DNA of 6,964 bases from an uncultured Clostridia bacterium. Lineage in GTDB: Bacteria; Bacillota; Clostridia; Oscillospirales; Acutalibacteraceae. Shown here piece by piece: positions 1 through 6,316 of the stretch. The notes under the pieces were generated by a model. The model ran no database searches. It worked only from the letters and a program-made list of their open reading frames with translations, and had not been told where the DNA came from. The stretch's first letter is position 1, and every line of letters begins with the position of its first letter. The stretch lies in NCBI GenBank assembly GCA_947165115.1, contig CAMUZD010000085.1, positions 1-6,964 on the forward strand. Direction: 5' to 3'. A program made the translations under genes and the position numbers.

Positions 1-1434
1 ATCGAGATTGTGCGGGCACTGGTTGAGCAGGACTCCGCCGCCTTCGCCTGCCCAGGTGGCACGCCATCCGCCGGAATTATAATATGCCTGAGTGCGGTAC
101 CAGTCCGTGATAATCCAGCTTACGCGGTGGATTTCGCCGAGCTCGCCGCTCTTGACAAGCTCGCGGACCTTTCTGTAAACGCAGTTTGTGCGTTGATTAT
201 ACATAATACCGAAAACCTTGCCGCTGGCGGCTGCAGCCTCATTCATCTCGCGGACCTGCTTTGTATAAACACCCGCCGGCTTTTCGGTGAGAACATGAAG
301 TCCTTTTGAAAAAGCGTATTTTGCGATTACGGGATGAGCATAATGCGGAGTCGCGATAAGAACTGCGTCAACCTCGCCGCTGTCAATGAGCGCTTCGGCA
401 CTGTCGAAGGTTTTTATAAACGGAAGCAGTTCTTTCATGTTTTCCGCTCTCTCAGGAATTATATCCGCGCAGGCGGTGATTCTGATTTCGTGATGTCTGC
501 CCTTGATATGATCGCGGATATGAGATGAACCCATATTGCCGCAGCCGATTATACCGAGGCGCACGGGCTGAACCTGCTCTTCAACCACCTTATGGGCAGC
601 TGAGCAGGCGGCAGCAAAGGACTGCTCATTATTGTCATAGATGTATTTTGAATTCATTTTGAGAGCGAGCTGCTCATTTGCCTCAAGATCCTTGAGACCG
701 TCGAAAGTTCTGAGATGCGGCTCAACACTAAGGAAGAATACGCCCTCTTTTTCATCAAGCTTTTTGAGGATATAAGGAAGGTTGCCGTCTCCCTCACCTG
801 CGGGAACGACGATGCCTTCTTTATAGAGGCCGTCCTTGATATGCATATAGGTAATATAGGGGAAGAGGGAATCAAAGCCCGATTTGGTATCCGAGCCATT
901 AAGAATATAATTAGCGGGATCGAAGATGCAGCCGAGTCTGTCGCCGAAATACTCTGCTATTTCAAGGCACCTTGATGGAATATCTCCGTATATGCCGCGC
1001 TCATTTTCATGGCAGCAGAGAATTCCGTTTTCGTTTGCATAATCAACCATTGCGGTCAGACGGGCAAAAACCTCATCATGATACTCTTCGTAGCTTTCAC
1101 CCTGAGTGAAATAGAATGAGAACATTCTGATATACTTTGCGCCGAGAATCTTTGCAACCTCAACGGTATTCTTGAACGCCTCAAAATGCGGGGCAAAATC
1201 ATCGGTAATCTGAATCTTGCCATAGTGAGAACCGATTGAAGAAACCTTCAGACCACCTTCGTCAAGAACCGCTTTGAGTGCTTTCGCCTCTTCTACGGTA
1301 AAATCTGAGATATTTTTACCGTCGCAGTTGCGAAGCTCGACAAATTCGATTCTGTTCTTTTTGCAGGCTTCAATCTGCTCTTTAATTGATGCCGACGCCT
1401 CATCGGCAAAAGCTGAGAAAAGAAAATGAGCCAT
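1..1434 (-). CDS. Sugar isomerase/epimerase (TIM barrel) fused to Gfo/Idh/MocA oxidoreductase, 3' end cut by window edge
   Basis: I translated the minus strand by hand from ATG at 1434 to base 1: 478 codons, no stop. Residues 1-285 form a xylose-isomerase-like TIM barrel (AP_endonuc_2 fold). Probable metal ligands are E143 (or E145) in CHENE, D172 in FDPAN, H198 in YMHIKD and E238 in SVEPH. Residues 291 onward are a Gfo/Idh/MocA dehydrogenase: nucleotide-binding GCGNMG at 297-302, EKP at 384-386 with the catalytic-type K385, and GGGVLLNQCPHNLD at 465-478 with probable catalytic H475. The C-terminal part lies beyond the left edge; a typical oxidoreductase half would give about 650-700 residues. 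AAGAGGTG at 1440-1447 supports the start. It begins 17 bases after the clp gene, as last visible gene of the run. By family, the second half oxidises a sugar or cyclitol hydroxyl with NAD(P) and the first acts on a keto-sugar by metal-assisted enolisation. The substrate is unknown. Cytoplasmic; no signal peptide seen. Confidence 0.88.
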   Translation of the reverse strand, partial: MAHFLFSAFADEASASIKEQIEACKKNRIEFVELRNCDGKNISDFTVEEAKALKAVLDEGGLKVSSIGSHYGKIQITDDFAPHFEAFKNTVEVAKILGAKYIRMFSFYFTQGESYEEYHDEVFARLTAMVDYANENGILCCHENERGIYGDIPSRCLEIAEYFGDRLGCIFDPANYILNGSDTKSGFDSLFPYITYMHIKDGLYKEGIVVPAGEGDGNLPYILKKLDEKEGVFFLSVEPHLRTFDGLKDLEANEQLALKMNSKYIYDNNEQSFAAACSAAHKVVEEQVQPVRLGIIGCGNMGSSHIRDHIKGRHHEIRITACADIIPERAENMKELLPFIKTFDSAEALIDSGEVDAVLIATPHYAHPVIAKYAFSKGLHVLTEKPAGVYTKQVREMNEAAAASGKVFGIMYNQRTNCVYRKVRELVKSGELGEIHRVSWIITDWYRTQAYYNSGGWRATWAGEGGGVLLNQCPHNLD

Positions 1435-1439
1435 AATTA

Positions 1440-1447
1440 CACCTCTT
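1440..1447 (-). promoter_or_regulatory. Ribosome binding site of the isomerase-oxidoreductase fusion gene
   Basis: The minus strand reads AAGAGGTG, five bases before ATG at 1434, in the 17-base gap after the clpE-like stop. It fixes the start so that the N-terminal beta strand of the TIM barrel is intact. Confidence 0.8.
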
Positions 1448-1451
1448 CGTT

Positions 1452-3740
1452 TTATTTGAATTTACAGATTATCTTGTTATCCTTGGCCGTCACGGTGACG
1501 GATTTAACCGGGTTATCGACTCTGCTTACCATTTCGCCGGTAATCGCATCCTCGACATTCTTTCTGATGCAGGAACGGATATCGCGCGCGCCTCTTGTGC
1601 CGTCGGCGGAGAGAGCTGCGATGGTTTCGGTCGCCGCTTCATCATATTTGAGAGTGATACCCTTATCCCTGAGAGGATCGACAAGCTCATCGAGCAGCAG
1701 GGCGGCAATCTTCTGATAATTCTCCTGAGAGAGATCGTTGAAGACCACGACTTCATCGACTCTGCCGATAAATTCGGGGCGAAGGAACTGCGAAAGTGCT
1801 TTCAGCGAACGCTCCTTTGAGGCCTCGTTCTTTGTCTTGCCGAATCCGAGTGCTCCCGCCGCGCGGTCGCTGCCCGCATTCGAGGTCATGATGATAACGG
1901 TATTCTCGAAGCTTACCTGCCTGCCCTGGGCATCAGTTATCTTGCCCTCGTCGAGAATCTGGAGCAGGATATTCATTACATCCGGATGCGCCTTCTCAAT
2001 TTCATCAAAGAGCACGACGCTGTAGGGCTTGCGGCGGACCTTCTCGGTGAGCTGACCCGCTTCGTCATAGCCGACATATCCCGGGGGTGAGCCGATGATT
2101 CTGGAAACGGAGTGCTTCTCCATGAATTCGCTCATATCAAGGCGGATGAGCGTTTCGGGGGTTTCAAAGAGCTCTTTTGCAAGGAGCTTTACAAGCTCGG
2201 TCTTGCCGACGCCCGTAGGACCGACGAATATAAACGATGAAGGCCTGCGGCGGGGATTGAGCTGAACTCTGCCCCTGCGGATAGCGTTGCAGACGAGCTC
2301 AACCGCCTCATCCTGGCCTATGAGATGAGCTTTGAGATTCTTCTCAAGCTCGGCGAGTTTCCTCAAATCGCTCTCGATGACCTTGCTCGCGGGGATGCCG
2401 GTCCAGAGCTGAATGACTCTCGCAAGATCGTCCTCGGTCACAAAATTGTCATTCGCCTTCTCTTCAAGGTCTTTTATTTCTTCACGCTTTCTGATGAGGT
2501 CGGATTTGATTTTTGCGAGTTCCTCATAGTCAACCTCGCCCGAGTTGTCCTCAAGCTCCGCCTCGCGCGCTTCAAGCTCCGCGATTTCATCAAGCGCATG
2601 TTCATAGTCGCTTATCGCTTTATTGCGCAGATTCGCGCAGGTACACGCTTCATCGAGCAGATCGATTGCCTTATCGGGCAGAAAACGGTCGGTAATATAT
2701 CTCTCGCTCAGGCGCACCGCCTTCTCAACAAGAGTATCGGTCACCCTGACCTTATGGAAATTCTCGTAATATTCCTTAACACCCTTGAGCATCTCGATGG
2801 TATCGTCAATCGATGGTTCCTCAACCTTAACAGGCTGCATACGGCGCTCAAGCGCTGCATCCTTCTCAATGTATTTTCTGTATTCAGTGAATGTAGTGGC
2901 GCCGATTATCTGAAGTTCCCCTCTTGAGAGGGACGGTTTCAGAATATTTGCGGCATTCATCGAGCCCTCTGATTCACCCGCGCCGACCAGCTGATGCACC
3001 TCATCGATAAACAGGATTATATTGCCCTCAGATTTGACCTCGTCAATCAGGCCCTTGATTCTGCTCTCAAACTGACCTCTGAACTGGGTGCCGGCTACGA
3101 GCGCGGCGAGATCGAGCATCTGAATCTCTTTATCCATGAGCTTTGCGGGAACTTCACCGGCGGCAATTTTCTGGGCGAGGCCTTCGGCGATGGCGGTCTT
3201 GCCGACACCGGGCTCGCCTATCAGGCAGGGATTGTTTTTCGTCCTGCGGCAGAGAATCTGGATAGAACGGTAAATTTCATTTTCGCGCCCGATAATGCGG
3301 TCAATTTTGCCCGCGCGGGCTTTCGCAGTAAGGTCGGTGCAGAACTGGGTGAGATACTTCCTCTTTTTCTCACCCTCATCCCTGTTCTTTCTGCCGAACC
3401 TGTGCTTTCTTTCCGGCTCTTCCGTCTTTTCGCCGGTATCTTCCCCGGATTCGCCCTGATTATTCTGCATTGCGGCAAAATTCTGCATGAACGGAAGGGT
3501 GCCTGCGCCGCCCGGTTCGAAATTGCCGTTTTCAAACATTTCGCCGAACTGCTCGCTGACTTCCTCGAGCTCATCCTCGGATATGCCCATCGACTCGATT
3601 ATCTGCTTGATGGGGCCGATATTCATATCCCTCGCGCATTTGAGGCATAGCCCCTCCTGCGTGGTTTTGTCGCCCTCGATTTTTGTCATAAAAAACATCG
3701 CTGGGCGCTTTTTGCATTTTGAACATAAAACCTGCTTCAT
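1452..3740 (-). CDS. clpE: ClpE-like AAA+ ATPase with N-terminal zinc finger (Clp protease ATP-binding subunit)
   Basis: A 762-residue Hsp100 unfoldase that by family uses ATP to thread proteins into ClpP. Residues 6-35 hold a four-cysteine zinc finger (C6, C9, C32, C35), as in ClpE and McsA, in place of the usual Clp_N repeats. A charged, low-complexity linker spans about 95-128. The first AAA+ module has Walker A GEPGVGKT at 175-182, Walker B ILFIDE at 242-247, pore-loop aromatic F220 and arginines 299-300. A short coiled-coil middle domain follows, with a UVR-like stretch near 404-427. The second module has Walker A GPTGVGKT at 507-514, pore loop GYVG at 554-557, Walker B VVLFDE at 575-580, sensor-1 N621 and sensor-2 R719. 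The LGF tripeptide at 631-633 sits where the ClpP-docking loop is expected. The start follows AGAGG by 8 bases, 18 bases after the preceding gene. I saw no CtsR-type heptad repeat upstream. The name rests on architecture; it could be catalogued simply as a Clp ATPase of ClpC/ClpE type. Confidence 0.93.
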   Translation of the reverse strand: MKQVLCSKCKKRPAMFFMTKIEGDKTTQEGLCLKCARDMNIGPIKQIIESMGISEDELEEVSEQFGEMFENGNFEPGGAGTLPFMQNFAAMQNNQGESGEDTGEKTEEPERKHRFGRKNRDEGEKKRKYLTQFCTDLTAKARAGKIDRIIGRENEIYRSIQILCRRTKNNPCLIGEPGVGKTAIAEGLAQKIAAGEVPAKLMDKEIQMLDLAALVAGTQFRGQFESRIKGLIDEVKSEGNIILFIDEVHQLVGAGESEGSMNAANILKPSLSRGELQIIGATTFTEYRKYIEKDAALERRMQPVKVEEPSIDDTIEMLKGVKEYYENFHKVRVTDTLVEKAVRLSERYITDRFLPDKAIDLLDEACTCANLRNKAISDYEHALDEIAELEAREAELEDNSGEVDYEELAKIKSDLIRKREEIKDLEEKANDNFVTEDDLARVIQLWTGIPASKVIESDLRKLAELEKNLKAHLIGQDEAVELVCNAIRRGRVQLNPRRRPSSFIFVGPTGVGKTELVKLLAKELFETPETLIRLDMSEFMEKHSVSRIIGSPPGYVGYDEAGQLTEKVRRKPYSVVLFDEIEKAHPDVMNILLQILDEGKITDAQGRQVSFENTVIIMTSNAGSDRAAGALGFGKTKNEASKERSLKALSQFLRPEFIGRVDEVVVFNDLSQENYQKIAALLLDELVDPLRDKGITLKYDEAATETIAALSADGTRGARDIRSCIRKNVEDAITGEMVSRVDNPVKSVTVTAKDNKIICKFK

Positions 3741-3748
3741 TGATATTT

Positions 3749-3753
3749 CCTCT
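3749..3753 (-). promoter_or_regulatory. Ribosome binding site of the clpE-like gene
   Basis: The minus strand reads AGAGG, eight bases before ATG at 3740, inside the 18-base gap after the preceding gene. It supports a start that keeps the complete zinc finger. Confidence 0.75.
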
Positions 3754-3758
3754 TTGGT

Positions 3759-4412
3759 TTAAGATTCCGTATTTTCTTCCTCACCCTGCGCCCTCTTCTC
3801 GTTTTTCTCTTTAAGCATCCTGAATACGCCGGGAAGATATCCGCAGAATGCGACGATGGTAAGCACTACGCTGATGCTTACAAGGATATACATTAAAACG
3901 GTGGGAAGAGTGAAAAGATTCCTGAATATTCCGATTTCCGGTCCGAAGGCCATAATCAGAATCATAATAACATAGAAAGCGAAAGTCGCTACCTTGCCGG
4001 GCATCTCGGCGGCGCCGGGCCTGAGACCGATTGCAATCATTATAGCTCCGCCGACTATCATTACAGCCTCTTTGACAAGGAAGATAAGGAAAATCCAGCT
4101 GAAAGCCTTGACTGTTGCATCGGATGCGCGGGCAAAAGTGATATAGAATACAACAGCAATCGTAATCTGGGTGAGCTTGTCTGCTATGGGATCGAGCACC
4201 TTGCCGAGAGCGCTGACCTGATTGAATCTTCTGGCAATCTTGCCGTCAAAGAAATCGCTCAGGCCTGAGAGCGCGAGCACGCCGATGCTCCAGAGATAAT
4301 ACCCTTTCATAAATAAAACCGCAAATAAGGGCACCATGAGAATTCTTAAAAATGAAAGCAAATTCGGAACCGTCCAGCAATTCGTTAAATACTCTTTGAT
4401 AATTTTTTTCAT
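3759..4412 (-). CDS. CDP-alcohol phosphatidyltransferase family membrane protein (PgsA- or cardiolipin-synthase-like)
   Basis: A 217-residue integral membrane enzyme expected to transfer a phosphatidyl group from CDP-diacylglycerol to an alcohol, releasing CMP, in phospholipid synthesis. The family signature is complete: D53, D56, G57, A60, R61, G70, D74 and D78 fit D-x2-DG-x2-AR-x8-G-x3-D-x3-D, which binds metal and the CDP moiety. The N-terminal TVPNLLSFLR (14-23) is also typical. About six hydrophobic segments are visible (near 22-36, 39-50, 80-95, 104-127, 141-157, 171-191), followed by a charged tail from about 200. PgsA, making phosphatidylglycerol phosphate, is the default guess. However, the region around 113-145 reads VKEAVMIVGG and later GKVAT, rather than the GLR and GKxKT patterns I know from PgsA, so a cardiolipin-synthase-like or other substrate is possible. 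I therefore give no symbol. GGAGGTT lies just before the ATG, and the gap to the upstream cvpA-like gene is 12 bases, implying cotranscription. Confidence 0.88.
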   Translation of the reverse strand: MKKIIKEYLTNCWTVPNLLSFLRILMVPLFAVLFMKGYYLWSIGVLALSGLSDFFDGKIARRFNQVSALGKVLDPIADKLTQITIAVVFYITFARASDATVKAFSWIFLIFLVKEAVMIVGGAIMIAIGLRPGAAEMPGKVATFAFYVIMILIMAFGPEIGIFRNLFTLPTVLMYILVSISVVLTIVAFCGYLPGVFRMLKEKNEKRAQGEEENTES

Positions 4413-4416
4413 AGGG

Positions 4417-4423
4417 AACCTCC
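4417..4423 (-). promoter_or_regulatory. Ribosome binding site of the CDP-alcohol phosphatidyltransferase gene
   Basis: The minus strand reads GGAGGTT, with GGAGG six bases before ATG at 4412. It falls within the 12-base gap after the cvpA-like stop, consistent with cotranscription and local reinitiation. Confidence 0.85.
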
Positions 4424-4424
4424 G

Positions 4425-5099
4425 CTATATGATTAACTGGATTTTTTCATAAAACAGATTTATTAAGCTTGCTTTGCCTACCGCAACGGAAAACGCTGAA
4501 TCGGGAATCATACGGGAAACCGAAACTATCAGCAGCACGCTGAGCGCGGCGAGAATCAGCCCGACTATGCCTCCGAATACAGCTCCGAGCCAGTTATTCG
4601 CCTGCCTGATGAAAGGCAGCTTGAGAATAAGATCGGAAAGCTTGATGAAAAATCTGCTTATGAGTTTTGCAATTATATATACCAAGGCAAAGAATACGGC
4701 GGTCAGCAACGGGATAATCGCAACGCTTTCGGCGCTGAGCGCAATTCTTTCGCTGATTGACTTGACCGCATCCGCAGTGACGGATGAATCCGCCGCCATT
4801 CCTCCGCTCTCTGCCGCCGAAGTAAACATACCCGGCAGAATCTGGGAGATAGTGGTCTTGCCGTTTGCAATGCCTTCGATAAGCTGCTTTGAAATGCTCT
4901 CGACGAGCTTCGTGTGAATAATCTTTGAGGTGACTGCCTCTGCGAGGGGCGCGGCATAGGTGCGAGCGAGAATCATACAGACTATGATTGCAACCGCAGA
5001 GAGAATTATCCCTGCGAAGCCCTTCACCCTGCCGACGATAACCGCAACGGCAAGCACAACAAAGGGTATCGCGGTTATTATGTATGGAAGATAAGGCAA
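4425..5099 (-). CDS. CvpA family membrane protein
   Basis: A 224-residue predicted inner-membrane protein of the CvpA (colicin V production) family, whose biochemical role is unsettled. Four hydrophobic segments are visible, near residues 5-23, 27-45, 127-147 and 171-195. The short basic turn GRVKGF between the first two, and NNWLGAVFGGIVGL at 168-181 opening the last, are the family landmarks. Between segments two and three lies a hydrophilic loop of about 75 residues (50-125), rich in small and charged residues, which makes this longer than minimal CvpA proteins. The start codon is TTG. It is chosen because GGAGGTGA sits four bases upstream and the frame has no nearby ATG with a comparable site. 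The 40-base gap before it is the longest in the run and is AT-rich, but I could not find a convincing promoter there. It lies between a membrane-anchored propeller protein and a phospholipid enzyme, which suggests an envelope role; that is inference. Confidence 0.82.
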   Translation of the reverse strand: MPYLPYIITAIPFVVLAVAVIVGRVKGFAGIILSAVAIIVCMILARTYAAPLAEAVTSKIIHTKLVESISKQLIEGIANGKTTISQILPGMFTSAAESGGMAADSSVTADAVKSISERIALSAESVAIIPLLTAVFFALVYIIAKLISRFFIKLSDLILKLPFIRQANNWLGAVFGGIVGLILAALSVLLIVSVSRMIPDSAFSVAVGKASLINLFYEKIQLII

Positions 5100-5103
5100 T
5101 TTG

Positions 5104-5111
5104 TCACCTCC
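5104..5111 (-). promoter_or_regulatory. Ribosome binding site supporting the TTG start of the cvpA-like gene
   Basis: The minus strand reads GGAGGTGA, a near-perfect anti-16S match. GGAGG lies seven bases before TTG at 5099. This strength and spacing make the non-ATG start credible. Confidence 0.85.
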
Positions 5112-5139
5112 AATAAAAAACTATTTATTCGTAATCGGT

Positions 5140-6303
5140 TTAGTATTTGCAGACCGAGCCGTTTTCCAGAGTGAATATACCGGAATTCGAGAGCAGGACG
5201 GTCTTTACATCCTGCTTGCAGTCATAGGTCTGCAGGACCTTGCCGCCTGTATTGTAAATCTCGACCGTATTGCCCGAGGCAAAAGCAATTCTGCCGCCTC
5301 TGATATCGGCGCTCTCGGGCATATAGCCGATTTCAAATTCTTTGTTTTTTCCGGGACCTGCGGGAAATCTGACAACTTTAATCTTGGAGCCGCCGAATTC
5401 CTTATAGCACAGCAGAACGTTGCCGTCATTATCCGAATCAACGGTAAAGAGCGCGTCATCGGCATATTTTATCTGGGATTTTATTTCACCCTTCCGGCTG
5501 AGAACTACGGTCTTGTTGTCGCCGACCGCAATCATCCTTCCGGATGAGGCATATATCACTTTAAGTATCGAAGTGCCTTCAATCTTTGTATCAAACTGAG
5601 GAGCTGTCTTTCGGGTATCAAAGAGGATAATTCTCGAATAGATTTCGGCATTGTCAACTCCGATTGCCGAGATGAGAATCTTGCCGCCGGACGGCGAAAG
5701 GGAGAGCGAGGAAACATATTCCCTGTCGCACTGCCACTGCCAGTAGAGCTTCTTTGAAGGCTTATAAACTTTTACTACACTCTGCGAGCCGTCGGTCGAA
5801 TAGGAGACGACAACCGAGCCGTTTTTGCCGACCGCGCCCGTAACTATCGGGCTCTCCTCCTCAAAGGAGGCAAGCTCTGCGGTCCTGCCGATAAGATAAG
5901 CCTTTGCAGATGTGTTGCTGTAAACGAGGGCTCTGCCGTTAAAGGAATTGACTCTCGTATCGCCCCAATCGAGATGGCGGTCAAAAAGCTTGTCGGCATT
6001 GTTTGAAATCACTTCAACTCCCGAATCGCTTACTATGAGAGGCTTGTCGCCTATAAGCATAACTCTGTCAAGGGAGAGTTCATCCTCATTATACGGAAAT
6101 CCTCTGCTCTCGCCGACGGTTTTGGGAATTGCCCTGAAACTGTCTGCAATATTTGAACGCCTGACTTCTCCCATCAGGGTATAAATCAGCGCAAGAATCA
6201 GCAGAATTATGAGAATTGCTCCGGGAATCCTGAGCTTTCTGAATATTTTCTTTTTGAGGGCTTTGCTTCGTTCCCTCTGGAAATCGACTGTTCTGTCAGC
6301 CAC
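5140..6303 (-). CDS. DUF5711-like membrane-anchored beta-propeller protein of unknown function
   Basis: With the preferred GTG start the protein has 387 residues. Residues 1-25 are strongly basic, 26-44 form one hydrophobic transmembrane segment, and the rest is a soluble domain. The positive-inside rule puts this domain outside the membrane as a type II anchored protein. The domain consists of repeated short beta-rich units, for example GDKPLIVSDSGVEVIS, SLSPSGGKILISA, SGRMIAVGDNKTVVLS and GRIAFASGNTVEIYN, a pattern typical of six- to seven-bladed WD40/YVTN-type propellers. I recognise it as resembling the DUF5711 family of Clostridia; that name is from memory. No catalytic motif is visible, so a scaffold or sensor role is only a guess. 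The frame opens at TTG 6318, overlapping the truA stop, but nothing resembling a ribosome site precedes that codon. GAGAGGT lies six bases before GTG 6303, so I start there, 11 bases after truA. Confidence 0.8.
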   Translation of the reverse strand: MADRTVDFQRERSKALKKKIFRKLRIPGAILIILLILALIYTLMGEVRRSNIADSFRAIPKTVGESRGFPYNEDELSLDRVMLIGDKPLIVSDSGVEVISNNADKLFDRHLDWGDTRVNSFNGRALVYSNTSAKAYLIGRTAELASFEEESPIVTGAVGKNGSVVVSYSTDGSQSVVKVYKPSKKLYWQWQCDREYVSSLSLSPSGGKILISAIGVDNAEIYSRIILFDTRKTAPQFDTKIEGTSILKVIYASSGRMIAVGDNKTVVLSRKGEIKSQIKYADDALFTVDSDNDGNVLLCYKEFGGSKIKVVRFPAGPGKNKEFEIGYMPESADIRGGRIAFASGNTVEIYNTGGKVLQTYDCKQDVKTVLLSNSGIFTLENGSVCKY

Positions 6304-6309
6304 GGTATT

Positions 6310-6316
6310 ACCTCTC
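6310..6316 (-). promoter_or_regulatory. Ribosome binding site deciding the GTG start of the DUF5711-like gene
   Basis: The minus strand reads GAGAGGT, six bases before GTG at 6303. It overlaps the TGA stop of truA. It favours GTG over the TTG at 6318, which has no purine-rich site ahead of it. Confidence 0.75.

Noticed and set aside
655..657. Internal ATG (M260) as a start for a separate oxidoreductase gene
   Set aside because: It lies in the C-terminal part of the barrel domain, about 35 residues before the Rossmann strand, and no stop separates the two domains, so it does not mark a gene boundary.
10..975. Short open frames on the plus strand (10-309, 334-528, 715-975) and a minus-strand one at 654-899
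   Set aside because: All are out-of-frame shadows of the fusion gene, whose minus-strand frame is continuous and carries family motifs throughout.
2325..3650. Two long plus-strand open frames (2325-2927 and 2994-3650, about 200 residues each) opposite the clp gene
   Set aside because: They lie wholly antisense to a gene with intact Walker, sensor and pore motifs. They have no ribosome site that I could see, and their translations look like no family I know. They are by-products of codon use on the real strand.
3741..3758. CtsR-type heat-shock operator ahead of the clp gene
   Set aside because: The gap is only 18 bases and shows no GGTCAAA direct repeats, only a ribosome site.
5100..5139. 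Possible promoter or terminator in the 40-base AT-rich gap before the cvpA-like gene
   Set aside because: No pair of -35 and -10 boxes with proper spacing and no stem followed by a T run could be found; the only clear signal is the ribosome site.
5101..5547. Plus-strand open frame of 148 residues overlapping the 3' end of the DUF5711-like gene
   Set aside because: Antisense to a coherent beta-rich domain, with no recognisable motif or ribosome site.
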